DNA of 64,000 nucleotides from an uncultured Planktomarina sp. (GCA_905182535.1 CAJJBZ010000012.1:109366-173365), one strand, 5' to 3'; positions 27,901 through 37,158 are shown, numbered from the stretch's first letter. Numbers and translations: made by a program. Notes: generated by a model not told the origin, from the sequence alone.

Positions 27901-29682
27901 TCAATCGCCCTTTTTAGACTTCTTAAAGATGTTGGTTAGATTACCAAACACGTCTGGTTTTACACCTTGGGTGCGCATGATCGAATACTGCTGAATAAAG
28001 GTAATTGTGTTGTTGGCGATCCAGTAAACTACCAGGCCGGAGGCAAAGCCACCCAGCATGAACATGAAAACCCAAGGCATCCAGGCAAAGATCATCTTTT
28101 GTGTGGCATCTGTTGGCGCTGGGTTCAGCTGTTGCTGCATAAACATGGAAATGCCGAGCAATAGTGGTAAAACACCGATTAAGACCAAAGCAATGATTGA
28201 GCCCGCATCTGGTGCGCCCCATGGTAGCAAGCCAAACAAATTCATGATTGAGGTTGGATCTGGCGCCGAGAGGTCATTGAATGGGCCAAACCAATTGGCG
28301 TGGCGCAGCTCAAGCGTAACAAAAATAACTTTGTACAAAGAGAAGAAGATTGGAATTTGCGGTAATATTGGCAAACAACCTGCAGCTGGATTTACTTTAT
28401 TTTTCTTATAGAGCTCCATCATGCCTTTCTGCATTTTTTGTTTGTCGTCACCAGCACTTTCTTTGAGCTTCTCCATTTCTGGCTGAAGCTCTTTCATTCG
28501 GGCCATGGAAACATATGACTTGTAGGCTAATGGTAGCAGCAGTGCTTTGATGATCAACGTCAAGCAGATGATCGACCAACCCATATTACCGATATATCCG
28601 TTAAGCGTATGTAGCAGCCAGAAAATGGGTTTGGTCAGGAAGTAGAACCAGCCCCAATCGATGCTATCCACAAAGCGATCAACGCCATTTTCGTTTTGGT
28701 ATTCGCGGATCACTTCCCATTCCTTGGGTCCTGCGAAAAATTGTGAGGTTACTGAGATTGTCGCACCTGGAGCGATAGTTTGCGTTGGTTGAACTGCTTC
28801 AGTCAAATAGATGTCATTGTTGATGTCATATTTTGCGACTGATTTGAAAGCACCTTGTGGTACAATTGTGGTCATCCAATAGTGATCGGTGAATCCGATC
28901 CAGCCTCCCTCTGCCACCTGTACAACTTCAGCTGGTGCACGTTCCTTGGGATTGATATCGAATTCTGGCATCTTATCATAATTAATTTCATCAAGCTCAC
29001 CATCTGACATGCGTACCATGCCTTCATGCAAGATGAAGAACCCTTTCAGGTTGGGGGGCTCGCCATGACGTGCAATTTGACCATAAGGTGCAAGTGCTAC
29101 CGGTGTCGCGCTTGAGTTACTGACAGATTGCTCAATATTGAACATGAAGTTTTCGTCAATAGATATGACGCGCTTGAAGGATAAACCTTTGTCATTGTCC
29201 CAAGTCAGGGTGACGGGTGATGAGGTGGTAAGAGTTGTTGACCGTGAAGACCAAAGTGTGGTTGGACCTGGAACTTCTTTTGGGTCCACACCGGAAGCCG
29301 CGGCCCAACCATTGATGCCGTAATATGCGTTGTTGGATCCTTCAGGTGACAGTAATGTCACAATAGGGGAGCCGTCATCGATGGTATCGGTGTAATCTTT
29401 GAGGCGTAAATCATCAATGCGACCTGCAAGAAGCGACAAAGATCCCTCCAAGCGTGTGGTGTCGATTGTGATACGGTCTGCATTGGCCACGGCCTGTGCA
29501 TTGCCTGAGCCCATGTTCGTATTCACATCGGTGCTGCCGGTTATGGCAGTAATTGGTTCTGCTGTGGTGACCGCTTCGGCTGGTGGTGGCGCTGTTTGGG
29601 GCGGAGCAATGGCAAACCACGCGAGCATAACAGCAAAGCTGAGGCCTGTTGCTAAGAGAAGGTTTTTATTTTGATCGTCCAT
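27901..29682 (-). CDS. yidC: Membrane protein insertase YidC
   Basis: YidC inserts and folds inner-membrane proteins with or without SecYEG. The 593-residue product has a first membrane segment (LLLATGLSFAVMLAWFAIAP), a large periplasmic domain of about 300 residues, and the conserved insertase core of five segments starting near GWGWFYFLTKPIFWLLHTL-like text, with YKSYVSMARMKELQPEMEKLKE in the cytoplasmic hairpin. Length is normal. The neighbours rpmH-rnpA-yidD upstream and MOSC-engB downstream confirm the context. Confidence 0.96.
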   Translation of the reverse strand: MDDQNKNLLLATGLSFAVMLAWFAIAPPQTAPPPAEAVTTAEPITAITGSTDVNTNMGSGNAQAVANADRITIDTTRLEGSLSLLAGRIDDLRLKDYTDTIDDGSPIVTLLSPEGSNNAYYGINGWAAASGVDPKEVPGPTTLWSSRSTTLTTSSPVTLTWDNDKGLSFKRVISIDENFMFNIEQSVSNSSATPVALAPYGQIARHGEPPNLKGFFILHEGMVRMSDGELDEINYDKMPEFDINPKERAPAEVVQVAEGGWIGFTDHYWMTTIVPQGAFKSVAKYDINNDIYLTEAVQPTQTIAPGATISVTSQFFAGPKEWEVIREYQNENGVDRFVDSIDWGWFYFLTKPIFWLLHTLNGYIGNMGWSIICLTLIIKALLLPLAYKSYVSMARMKELQPEMEKLKESAGDDKQKMQKGMMELYKKNKVNPAAGCLPILPQIPIFFSLYKVIFVTLELRHANWFGPFNDLSAPDPTSIMNLFGLLPWGAPDAGSIIALVLIGVLPLLLGISMFMQQQLNPAPTDATQKMIFAWMPWVFMFMLGGFASGLVVYWIANNTITFIQQYSIMRTQGVKPDVFGNLTNIFKKSKKGD

Positions 29683-30050
29683 TTGAGCCCACCATGCGTC
29701 GTTTTCCCGGTTGTCGGGTTACATGGGGTTCAACCGTTGAGAAGGCAAAAGGTCAAGCAGATTCGGGCATTTTCAGTGTTTAAAAGCCCATTAAGCGATT
29801 TTAAAGGTTCTAGGGTACGGTGCTGGCTTTTGCCAATATTTTTGTAGGTCCCCTGGGGGCATGGGGTTAGCCTATACCGTAGTCCCGCGTGTGGCCACAT
29901 TTCAGCTATTAGGCCATCCAAAATTCTTTATCAGTTAGCCATTTTTTAGCCAACGTGTCGTTTTTTGTCGCTTGGCCAACATCAAAATTGCGGACATCAT
30001 GCCTTTTAGGCTAGGGAGAACCTAACTTCATTTGTCGTTTACACGGCCCA
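29683..30050. other. Gap between yidD and yidC without a gene
   Basis: About 370 bases separate yidD from yidC. Short frames exist, but none has a family pattern. There is a small CCCG-CGGG hairpin near 29710. A leader or promoter for yidC is the most likely content; no clear ribosome-binding site is visible before the yidC ATG. Confidence 0.35.
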
Positions 30051-30284
30051 CTAGTGGTTGTGTCGGTCTGGGACTGGATCATAGCCATCGCTACCAAAAG
30101 GATGACATCGGCCCAAACGTCGCAACGTTAGCCAACCGCCTTTGAGGGCCCCATGCTTTTCCAGAGCTTCCAGTGCATAGGCGGAACAGGTGGGCTGATA
30201 ACGGCAATTGAACCCTACCCACGGGCTAAAAATAAGCCGGTAAGCTCGCACGGGGATCGCCAGAATGTGGGCAAAAATATTCAT
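30051..30284 (-). CDS. yidD: Membrane protein insertion efficiency factor YidD
   Basis: YidD is a small membrane-associated protein thought to assist YidC. The 77-residue product has the family signature NCRYQPTCSAYALEALEKHG and the ending RCHPFGSDGYDPVP. It overlaps rnpA by four bases, giving the standard rpmH-rnpA-yidD-yidC order. Confidence 0.94.
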   Translation of the reverse strand: MNIFAHILAIPVRAYRLIFSPWVGFNCRYQPTCSAYALEALEKHGALKGGWLTLRRLGRCHPFGSDGYDPVPDRHNH

Positions 30285-30673
30285 GGTTTAGTTTGCAGTT
30301 TTTGCAAAGCGACCGAAAGTTCGGCCTGCATTGCTACAAAATTAGTTTTGGCGGTTACATTGGCCCGGCCTATCAAAACATAGTCATGACCTGCTTGGCC
30401 GTTATGAGGCATAATTAAACGCGCAATTTCGCGTAATCGACGTTTTGCCTTGTTGCGTGCCACAGCATTTCCCACCTTTTTTGAGCAGGTGAACCCAATA
30501 CGCATAGGCGCATCATCTTTGCGGTCGCGAGATTGCAAAACGAAACTTGTCGAATGTATGCGCTGGGCTTGCGCGATACGCAAAAAGTCTTTTCGCTGCG
30601 TCAGACGATCTGACGAAAAAAAGTCCGGTGAAACGGTTTCACCGGACTTTTTATGCAATCTATCAGACATCAT
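30281..30673 (-). CDS. rnpA: Ribonuclease P protein component
   Basis: RnpA supports the RNA subunit that cuts tRNA leaders. The conserved part starts at LTQRKDFLRIAQAQR and includes MRIGFTCSKKVGNAVARNKAKRRLRE and HDYVLIGR. With the ATG at 30673 (or 30670) the protein has 130 residues, and its residues 8-21 are encoded by a perfect terminator-like hairpin. No ATG, GTG or TTG lies between that hairpin and the conserved part, so the hairpin seems to be translated. This arrangement is odd and may regulate rnpA relative to rpmH. Confidence 0.92.
   Translation of the reverse strand: MMSDRLHKKSGETVSPDFFSSDRLTQRKDFLRIAQAQRIHSTSFVLQSRDRKDDAPMRIGFTCSKKVGNAVARNKAKRRLREIARLIMPHNGQAGHDYVLIGRANVTAKTNFVAMQAELSVALQKLQTKP
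30616..30652. terminator. Near-perfect palindromic hairpin between rpmH and rnpA core
   Basis: AAAAAGTCCGGTGAAAC (30618-30634) is the exact reverse complement of 30636-30652, with A-runs and T-runs at its two ends, so it reads as an intrinsic terminator on either strand. It would end the rpmH message at 30616-30625 on the minus strand and limit rnpA expression. It overlaps the first codons assigned to rnpA. Confidence 0.8.
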
Positions 30674-30684
30674 TTACAGAGCGC

Positions 30685-30819
30685 TTATGCGCTCAATGAT
30701 TTCCGGCCGCGTGCGCGACGTGCATTCAGAATTTTGCGGCCAGCTTTTGTGGACATACGTGAGCGAAAGCCGTGGCGGCGTTTGCGAACAAGGTTCGATG
30801 GTTGGAATGTGCGTTTCAT
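30685..30819 (-). CDS. rpmH: 50S ribosomal protein L34
   Basis: L34 is a very short, basic ribosomal protein. The minus strand from ATG 30819 reads [20 protein letters not shown] and then [20 protein letters not shown], ending SLSA and a stop at 30685, 44 residues in all. The sequence is nearly the family consensus. GGAGA precedes the start. It lies upstream of rnpA, as in most bacteria, with a terminator-like hairpin between them. Confidence 0.96.
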   Translation of the reverse strand: MKRTFQPSNLVRKRRHGFRSRMSTKAGRKILNARRARGRKSLSA

Positions 30820-31053
30820 CGCGGTGTCTCCGGGTTGGATCAGCTCAAATGCTAAGCCATTTATTTCAGTAACCTGCCTTTACGGCCAGATTGACGCTGA
30901 GTCAAACAGACAATGTGATATTTTGATGAAAACTAAGCCCTAGTTACAAAAATATTGAAATTTTTCTGATATTCTCGCTAACAACGCGTGAGTGGTCTTG
31001 GAAGAGCCTGTTTTGGTAGTTATGTTCGGGGAAGTATATTTCAGGGAATTGGT

Positions 31054-31785
31054 ATGGACCTTCAAAACTCATTACTTCTAAGCAAGATTTCTGAATACCG
31101 CGCTTTGATTGCTTTGCTGATTGTAGCCGCTGGAGGTTATTATTTCTTACACGATTATCTCAGCCTTGAAACTCTGCGTGAGCACCGCGCAACCCTTTTG
31201 ATATTTCGTGACTCAAATTACAGTGTGGCAGTTATGACATTTGTACTGGCCTACACGCTCTTTGTCGCGTTTTCGGTGCCGGGTGGACTCATCCTTTCGA
31301 TTACTGGCGGTTTTTTATTCGCAACTTTTCCAGGCGTAATTTATAATATGATTGGTGCTACGCTTGGGGCAACCACTATATTTATGGTGGCGCGTTGGGG
31401 CTTTGGGGTGAGGCTAGCCACCTCACTGGAAAATTCCGATGGTCTAGTAAAGAAAATTAAGGATGGTATGGATGAAAACCAATGGTCGATGCTCTTTTTA
31501 ATTCGGCTCATTCCTGGTGTGCCATTTTTCTTGGCTAACCTAGTGCCAAGCTTTTTAGACGTGCCGTTGCATAGGTTTGTGCTCTCCACTTTCCTTGGCA
31601 TATTTCCCGGTGCTTTGGTGTTCACTTCCATTGGTGCTGGGCTGAGTGAGATATTTGCACGTGGCGAGACGCCAGATCTTGGGGTGTTTTGGGAGCCGCA
31701 GATTATTTTACCAATTTTTGGCCTTTGCGCACTATCGGCTCTTCCAATTATTGTAAAATCCATACGCGGCAAGAAAGAGCTTTAA
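31054..31785 (+). CDS. TVP38/TMEM64 family membrane protein
   Basis: The 243-residue product has about six hydrophobic segments and the VTT/SNARE-associated domain motif SVPGGLILSITGGFLFATFPG and the later FLIRLIPGVPFFLANLVPSF. Proteins of this DedA-like superfamily are thought to move lipids or ions across membranes. ATG 31054 is chosen because AGGGAA precedes it; an upstream in-frame start at 30988 would add 22 residues. It lies two bases before an oxidoreductase gene, a pairing seen in other proteobacteria. Confidence 0.85.
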   Translation: MDLQNSLLLSKISEYRALIALLIVAAGGYYFLHDYLSLETLREHRATLLIFRDSNYSVAVMTFVLAYTLFVAFSVPGGLILSITGGFLFATFPGVIYNMIGATLGATTIFMVARWGFGVRLATSLENSDGLVKKIKDGMDENQWSMLFLIRLIPGVPFFLANLVPSFLDVPLHRFVLSTFLGIFPGALVFTSIGAGLSEIFARGETPDLGVFWEPQIILPIFGLCALSALPIIVKSIRGKKEL

Positions 31786-31787
31786 TC

Positions 31788-33203
31788 ATGAAAACGCTTA
31801 ATACAGATATTTTGGTGATTGGCGGGGGTTCTGGTGGATTGTCGGTCGCTGCGGGTGCTGTGCAAATGGGGGCGCGGGTTGTGCTGCTGGAAGGTCATAA
31901 GATGGGGGGAGACTGCCTAAATTACGGCTGTGTGCCTTCCAAGGCTCTCTTGGCTGTTGCTGCTACTGCTTATGGGCATTCTGCTGGGGCAGATATGGGT
32001 ATTTTACCCATGGTCCCTAAATCTGACTATGCCAAAGCCAAAGATTTTGTCGCCAAGGTTGTTGCCGAGATCGAGCCGCATGACAGTGTAAAACGATTTA
32101 AAGGGTTGGGTGTGCAGGTGATCCAAGAGTTTGGCCACTTTATATCCCCTACCGAAGTGAAAGCTGGCGAGACTGTGATCACTGCGCGGCGAATTGTTGT
32201 GGCTACTGGATCAGGACCCTTCGTCCCACCCATACCTGGACTTGCTAATGTACCATATTATACAAATGAAAATATTTTTGACCTACGCATAAAACCGGAT
32301 CACTTGCTGGTGATAGGCGGTGGGCCCGTGGGAATGGAAATGGCGCAAGCGCATAGCCGTCTTGGCTCCGCGGTCACTGTGATTGAGGGTCAAAAGGCCT
32401 TTGGCAAGGATGATCCTGAGACGGCTTCGATTGTTTTAGAAAAGCTGCGAGATGAGGGCATCTCTATCGTTGAGGATGCTTTTGCTGAGAATATTTCAGG
32501 CATGGCTGGTGATATTACTGTTGAAACCTCAAAAGGTAAGTTCAAAGGCACGCATCTTTTGTTGGCCGTGGGCCGTAAGGTGAATATCGAAAAACTAAAA
32601 TTAGACGCTGCCAGCATCGTCCATCATCGTGGTGGCATCAAGGTTGATGCTAGTTTACGCACGAGCAACCGCCGGGTCTATGCTATTGGGGATGTGGCCG
32701 GTGGGCTGCAATTCACTCATGTAGCGGGATATCATGCGGGAGTCATTATTCGCTCCATTTTGTTTGGACTGCCCTCTAAGGCCAAGGTTAATCATGTTCC
32801 TTGGTCAACTTATACTGACCCTGAGCTTGCACAAGTTGGCCTGACAGAGGTGCAGGCTCAAAGCAAGTTTGGAGCTCGCCTTGAGGTAGTAAGGTTTGAT
32901 TTTTCAGGGAGCGACCGGGCGATCGCCACGGGCAAAACTAATGGCTTGATCAAGGTGATGATAGTGAAAGGCCGCCCAGTTGGGGCTTCAATCGTCGGCG
33001 CAGGTGCAGGGGAGCTGATCGGCCTTTGGTCGATGGCCATTGCAAACAATCTGAAAATGTCAGCCATAGCGGCTACTGTTTTGCCTTATCCTTCCATGGG
33101 TGAAATTAATAAAAGAATTGCGGCTGCATATTTTTCGCCCAAGTTGTTTAAAAGTATTTTGGTCAAACGGGTGGTCGGTTTCGTACAGCGCTTCGTTAGT
33201 TAA
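31788..33203 (+). CDS. FAD-dependent pyridine nucleotide-disulfide oxidoreductase
   Basis: The protein resembles mercuric reductase and dihydrolipoamide dehydrogenase. It has the FAD-binding ILVIGGGSGGLSVAAGA, the redox-active pair Cys43 and Cys48 in GGDCLNYGCVPSK, the NAD(P)-binding LLVIGGGPVGMEMAQAHSRLG, and YAIGDVAGG. The C-terminal dimer domain is present, but there is no N-terminal heavy-metal domain and no terminal CC pair, so a role as true MerA is doubtful. The start is ATG 31788 (MKTLNTDILVI), 471 residues. It is co-transcribed with the TVP38 gene. Confidence 0.88.
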   Translation: MKTLNTDILVIGGGSGGLSVAAGAVQMGARVVLLEGHKMGGDCLNYGCVPSKALLAVAATAYGHSAGADMGILPMVPKSDYAKAKDFVAKVVAEIEPHDSVKRFKGLGVQVIQEFGHFISPTEVKAGETVITARRIVVATGSGPFVPPIPGLANVPYYTNENIFDLRIKPDHLLVIGGGPVGMEMAQAHSRLGSAVTVIEGQKAFGKDDPETASIVLEKLRDEGISIVEDAFAENISGMAGDITVETSKGKFKGTHLLLAVGRKVNIEKLKLDAASIVHHRGGIKVDASLRTSNRRVYAIGDVAGGLQFTHVAGYHAGVIIRSILFGLPSKAKVNHVPWSTYTDPELAQVGLTEVQAQSKFGARLEVVRFDFSGSDRAIATGKTNGLIKVMIVKGRPVGASIVGAGAGELIGLWSMAIANNLKMSAIAATVLPYPSMGEINKRIAAAYFSPKLFKSILVKRVVGFVQRFVS

Positions 33204-33221
33204 CGCGTTAGTCAGGATAGG

Positions 33222-34598
33222 ATGTTCAATACACTTTCAGGGCGGTTTCTAATTTTAACAATGGCCTTCGTCATGCTTGCGGAGGTACTGATCTTCGTGC
33301 CCTCGGTGGCACGTTTTAGGCAAGACTATTTGAATGCTCGTTTGGAACGTGCGCAAATTGCGTCTTTGGCTTTAGAAGCAGAGGATATGATTTCTTTAGA
33401 GTTGCAGGCTGAGTTGCTGGCGACAGCCGAAGTGTACAACGTCGTGCTCCGGCGGAATAAGGTGCGTCAGCTGATGCTATCCTCGCCTATTCCCTTAACA
33501 GTCTCAGCTTCTTACGACCTACGAAACCCTTCTGCCTTTAGGTTGATCTGTGATGGTATGATGGCGTTGCTGGATCCACGGGAAAAGGTCATTCGTGTGT
33601 TGGGCTACCCGGTACGCGGCGCCGGGCTTATGATTGAAATTACCATGTCCTCCAATGGCTTGCGCATGGCGATGCTAGATTATGGACTACGGGTGTTGTG
33701 GCTTTCGGCTGCAATTTCGATTTTTACTGCGGTACTCTTGTTTTGGGCAACCCGGCGGGCTTTAGTCTTGCCCATTCGCAGCGTGGTCGACCATATGAAA
33801 GCCTATGCCAGCGCCCCAGAAGATGCCCGCCGCATCATCAGCCCAACGGCTCGCTTGCGCGAGTTGCGCGAAGCACAGGAGGCTATGCAATCTATGCAAA
33901 TCGAGTTGACAGGGGCGTTGAAGCAGAAGGAACGCTTGGCCCAGCTTGGTGGTGCTGTGGCCAAAATTAGCCATGACTTGCGCAATATTCTTACTTCCGC
34001 CCAGCTGTTCACCGGTCTGATAGAAGCCAGCGAAGACCCTACTGTAGCGCGTCTTGCCCCAAAACTGGTCCGATCGATTTCTCGAGCTGTGAACCTTTGC
34101 GAAAGCACCCTCGTCTATGGCGGCGCTGAAGAGCCCGCACCGCATCTTGAAGCGGTGAACATGTTGCGCCTTATAGATGAAGTGCTAGAAGGTGAGAAAT
34201 TAGCCAATGAAGGAGAGATCACCTATCGGACGGTGGTGCCTATTGGATTTGAGGTGCAGGCTGACCGGGAGCAGATGTATAGAGTGATATCTAACCTATG
34301 CCGCAATGCCCGCCAAGCTTTGCAATCGGAGCATCGTAGTGGCGTGATTACTTTGACCTGTAGAGAAGATTTTAGTAGTTGGTGGATAAAGATAGAAGAT
34401 GATGGTCCCGGTCTGCCCAAGCGCGCGCAAGAAAACTTATTTATGGCTTTTCAGGGTGGCACTACTAAGGGAGGATTTGGTTTGGGATTAGCAATTAGTG
34501 CGGGATTAGTCCGTGGCCATGGTGGTAGTTTGATCCTTGAGAAAACTGATGCGCTGGGCGCAATCTTCACCATCTGCCTACCAAAAGAAAACAACTGA
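33222..34598 (+). CDS. Sensor histidine kinase
   Basis: The 458-residue membrane protein has an N-terminal segment (residues 8-28), a periplasmic part of about 130 residues, a second segment near 157-178, a HAMP-like linker, and a kinase core with His251 in KISHDLRNILTSAQL, the N box NLCRNARQAL, G1 EDDGPGLP and G2 KGGFGLGLAIS. No response regulator lies beside it, so its partner is encoded elsewhere. It follows the oxidoreductase by 18 bases and may be in the same unit. Confidence 0.9.
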   Translation: MFNTLSGRFLILTMAFVMLAEVLIFVPSVARFRQDYLNARLERAQIASLALEAEDMISLELQAELLATAEVYNVVLRRNKVRQLMLSSPIPLTVSASYDLRNPSAFRLICDGMMALLDPREKVIRVLGYPVRGAGLMIEITMSSNGLRMAMLDYGLRVLWLSAAISIFTAVLLFWATRRALVLPIRSVVDHMKAYASAPEDARRIISPTARLRELREAQEAMQSMQIELTGALKQKERLAQLGGAVAKISHDLRNILTSAQLFTGLIEASEDPTVARLAPKLVRSISRAVNLCESTLVYGGAEEPAPHLEAVNMLRLIDEVLEGEKLANEGEITYRTVVPIGFEVQADREQMYRVISNLCRNARQALQSEHRSGVITLTCREDFSSWWIKIEDDGPGLPKRAQENLFMAFQGGTTKGGFGLGLAISAGLVRGHGGSLILEKTDALGAIFTICLPKENN

Positions 34599-34655
34599 GC
34601 AATCGGCAATATTACCCTTGCATCCGCACCCACCTGAGGCTATCTGCTCGACAGT

Positions 34656-34732
34656 GGACCGATAGCTCAGCTGGATAGAGTACCTGACTACGAATCAGGG
34701 GGTCGGGGGTTCGAATCCTCCTCGGTCCGCCA
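34656..34732 (+). tRNA. tRNA-Arg(ACG)
   Basis: A 77-base cloverleaf can be folded: acceptor GGACCGA with TCGGTCC, D-arm around AGCTCAGCTGGATAGAGT, anticodon stem CCTGA/TCAGG around loop CTACGAA with anticodon ACG, and the T-arm with GGTTCGAATC. CCA is encoded at 34730-34732. The ACG anticodon is changed to ICG by TadA in bacteria and reads most CGN arginine codons. The gene marks the left edge of a mobile element. Confidence 0.95.
34706..34732 (+). repeat. Putative attL: 3' end of tRNA-Arg
   Basis: The last 27 bases of the tRNA gene recur imperfectly at 41176-41202 in the same orientation (about 20 of 27 positions alike, including the first nine and the last seven). Such duplications of a tRNA 3' end usually flank integrated elements. 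The mismatches mean it may be an old site or the trace of a different integration. Confidence 0.5.
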
Positions 34733-35033
34733 TAAACTCCCAGCACTCAGACAGCAGCCATTTAGTGGCGATTATTCCTTAGATTTCAGGCCATTAAAAT
34801 ATCAGATTTCATCTGAGGACTTTTGCTCGCGCTGAATTTGGCGGTTTAAAACCTTTTCCTCACAGGCCTATTCTAGGCGTCCTTAGTTTCCCTGTTCTTT
34901 GCAATTAACAGGGAATTTAACAGGGAACTTTGTGTTTTTTGCGCTCTTATGGCAGACCAAACTGCGGTAATTCCCATACGGCGTTGGGGCGTCTCGGGGG
35001 ACGGTTAAAAATTAACAGGGAATTTAAATCGGA
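34733..35033. other. Gap between tRNA and recombinase with repeated 11-mers
   Basis: No gene is visible. The stretch holds three of the four copies of TTAACAGGGAA described separately and an inverted copy TTCCCTGTT at 34888-34896. It probably represents the recombination or control region at the left end of the element. Confidence 0.4.
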
Positions 35034-35048
35034 TTAACAGGGAACCTT
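34905..35048 (+). repeat. Four direct copies of TTAACAGGGAA at the element's left end
   Basis: Copies start at 34905, 34917, 35012 and 35034; the first two are in tandem with a 12-base period, and the last forms the final codons and stop of the recombinase gene (minus strand, ...VPC and TAA). An inverted copy at 34888-34896 can pair with the first to form a hairpin. The copies may be binding sites for an integrase or excisionase. Confidence 0.7.
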
Positions 35049-36650
35049 GCCGATATAGAGTGCCTCTTGCTCGGCCCAGTTTTCTGGAACGGCTTTGCTT
35101 TCCAAATTCTTAATGGTGATGTCGTGGTGCAGGGTTCCAGCCAAGATCGCTTTTTGAACTTTGGGAGATAAGCAGGCCAGCCTCATGCGCTTCCAAATCG
35201 TTCGATCTAGCAGGCCTGTCTGTTGTTTAAGGCCTGCGATTTGCTTGCCTGATTTAATCTGGTTGAGCCAATCATGAGCATCATGAAGTGCCTTGATGAG
35301 GTGGGTTCTAGGGCCCTGCTTATACTGGGCCCAGATAAGCTTGGTTCCATTTTGCCTGCGTTGAAAGCTGATCGGTTCTTCAAAGATCAGGAGTTCAGGT
35401 TCAAAAGTATTTGAGGGGCAACTTAGTAAGGCTGCAAGCCCATCTGCGTTTATAGAAATTCTGAGAATACCCTTTGTTAAGTCTACGCGCTGGATCAGGC
35501 TTAAAGCGGCTTTAATGCTGAGGGCTTCAAACTGACAGATGTAGCCTGCTACTTCATGAACCTTCATATCAGCCTTCAGCTGTAAGTTCTGACAGGTCCT
35601 TATCAGATAGGTTTTGAGCATGGCGGATAGGGCCAATTCTAAAGTATCAGCCTTTATGCGCCAGCCCGTGGGATCGGCCCCTTTGGTGGTCAATCTGTTG
35701 GAGTAATAATAGCGGTGCACCCGCCCATCGCGCTTCGTGTTGGAGGGCGTTAACCGATCGCCCGTCTCGTCATATATTTTCCCAATCAGGCAAGCCGAGA
35801 GACCGCGCTTGGGATGTGTGCCGCGCTTGATGGCTGACTTTAGCTTTAGCTGTTCTTGCACCCGATCAAATTGATCCGCATCAATGATGCCTTGATGAAG
35901 GCCTTCGTAAACTTCGGTCTTATGGCGAACTTTCCCGATATAGATTGGATTGATCAAGATTTTGTAAATACGGCCCCGGCTGTAATTGCGCGCTGGCCAG
36001 AGCCCATCTACCCGCTGTTTGAGTTGGCTCAGGCATTCCAGCTCTTCGTATAAATCAAATATCTGCCGGATATCTTCAGCATGCTCTAAGTGGACTTCCA
36101 ATGATTGGACTTTCGGGTCTGAATGGATGGCATAGCCCCATGGCACGCGCCCTCCCATCCACATGCCCTTCTTTTTAGATGCAGCGATTTTGTCGCGGAT
36201 ACGCTCGGCGGTGACTTCCCGCTCAAATTGGGCAAATGACAAAAGCACATTGAGCGTCAGGCGTCCCATCGAAGTCGATGTGTTGAAGGATTGTGTTACC
36301 GATACGAAAGAGCACCCCTTGGCCTCAAGCCGGTCAATCAATTTGGCAAAGTCTGCCAATGATCTGGTGAGCCGATCAATCTTATAGACCACGATCATAT
36401 CTACCAGGCCGCTATCTACATCCTCTAAGAGGCGTATCAGGGCAGGGCGGTTCATCGTGCCGCCTGATACTCCGCCATCATCATAGCGTGCCTTTAGGTG
36501 CTTCCAGCCTTCGTGGCGCTGGCTGGCGATATAGGCTGCACACGCTTCGTGTTGCGCATCAAGGGAATTGAACTCCTGCTCTAAGCCTTCCTCCCGCGAC
36601 TTGCGGGTATAGATCGCGGCGCGGATTTTCTGGCGGGGCATCGCGTTCAT
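35034..36650 (-). CDS. Large serine recombinase
   Basis: This 538-residue protein is a site-specific recombinase of the resolvase/invertase superfamily. The catalytic domain is at residues 8-150 with the nucleophile Ser18 in IYTRKS and the motifs DGGVSGGTMNRPAL and YKIDRLTRSLADFAKL. It is followed by the Recombinase domain (GRVPWGYAIHSD, PIYIGKVRHKTEVYEGLHQGI) and a long C-terminal part. It probably integrates and excises the element next to the tRNA, although serine recombinases seldom use tRNA genes. The start overlaps the DUF2924 stop as ATGA. Confidence 0.93.
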   Translation of the reverse strand: MNAMPRQKIRAAIYTRKSREEGLEQEFNSLDAQHEACAAYIASQRHEGWKHLKARYDDGGVSGGTMNRPALIRLLEDVDSGLVDMIVVYKIDRLTRSLADFAKLIDRLEAKGCSFVSVTQSFNTSTSMGRLTLNVLLSFAQFEREVTAERIRDKIAASKKKGMWMGGRVPWGYAIHSDPKVQSLEVHLEHAEDIRQIFDLYEELECLSQLKQRVDGLWPARNYSRGRIYKILINPIYIGKVRHKTEVYEGLHQGIIDADQFDRVQEQLKLKSAIKRGTHPKRGLSACLIGKIYDETGDRLTPSNTKRDGRVHRYYYSNRLTTKGADPTGWRIKADTLELALSAMLKTYLIRTCQNLQLKADMKVHEVAGYICQFEALSIKAALSLIQRVDLTKGILRISINADGLAALLSCPSNTFEPELLIFEEPISFQRRQNGTKLIWAQYKQGPRTHLIKALHDAHDWLNQIKSGKQIAGLKQQTGLLDRTIWKRMRLACLSPKVQKAILAGTLHHDITIKNLESKAVPENWAEQEALYIGKVPC

Positions 36651-37042
36651 TTGGGCACTCCAAAGAACTTATTCCCAGAGCAGTGGTAGCCGCATATCTG
36701 CTTGGCGACTTGCGATAGGGAGGTATAGGCCGCCTCCTGCCAAACAAACGCGCCTGCGGCGTTCACTTCAACCAAATGGGTTTTGCCATGATGCTCTCGC
36801 ACAAAGCGTGTGCCGGCCGTTAACTTGGGCCTATCTGCTTTGCCGTTCACGCGGCGCTCTAGGGCTTGTAGGAACCTTTGGGTTGGCCTGCCGTGGCGCT
36901 GTGCTTGGTGTTCAAAGGCGATTATTGAGATCAGAAGTGATCGGCTAATATGCTTGGGGGCTGGCCTGCCTATGGTCACTCGCCAACGATCTATAAGATC
37001 ATCGCGCGATGCAGTTTGTAGGGTCTTAAAGAATGTGTCCAA
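36647..37042 (-). CDS. DUF2924 protein
   Basis: The 131-residue protein resembles DUF2924, a family of unknown function found next to recombinases in alphaproteobacteria. Marks are DLIDRWRVTIGRPAPKHISRSLL near the N-terminus, LTAGTRFVREHHGKTHLVEV and the final SLSQVAKQICGYHCSGNKFFG. Tight coupling to the recombinase gene suggests an accessory role in recombination or in its control. Confidence 0.8.
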   Translation of the reverse strand: MDTFFKTLQTASRDDLIDRWRVTIGRPAPKHISRSLLISIIAFEHQAQRHGRPTQRFLQALERRVNGKADRPKLTAGTRFVREHHGKTHLVEVNAAGAFVWQEAAYTSLSQVAKQICGYHCSGNKFFGVPK

Positions 37043-37158
37043 TTGCTTTGCTCCATGTGATCATTGTCACTGAGCAAAGCCCGAGGGCATTCGGGCGTAC
37101 CTCGACACAGCCTTACGGGTGCTATGAAGTCCAGTCCAAAGAACTACAAATTAGGTAT

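Noticed and set aside
31788-33203. Mercury resistance (merA) reading of the disulfide oxidoreductase
   Set aside because: The redox pair is present, but there is no N-terminal heavy-metal domain, no C-terminal cysteine pair and no merR, merT or merP nearby.
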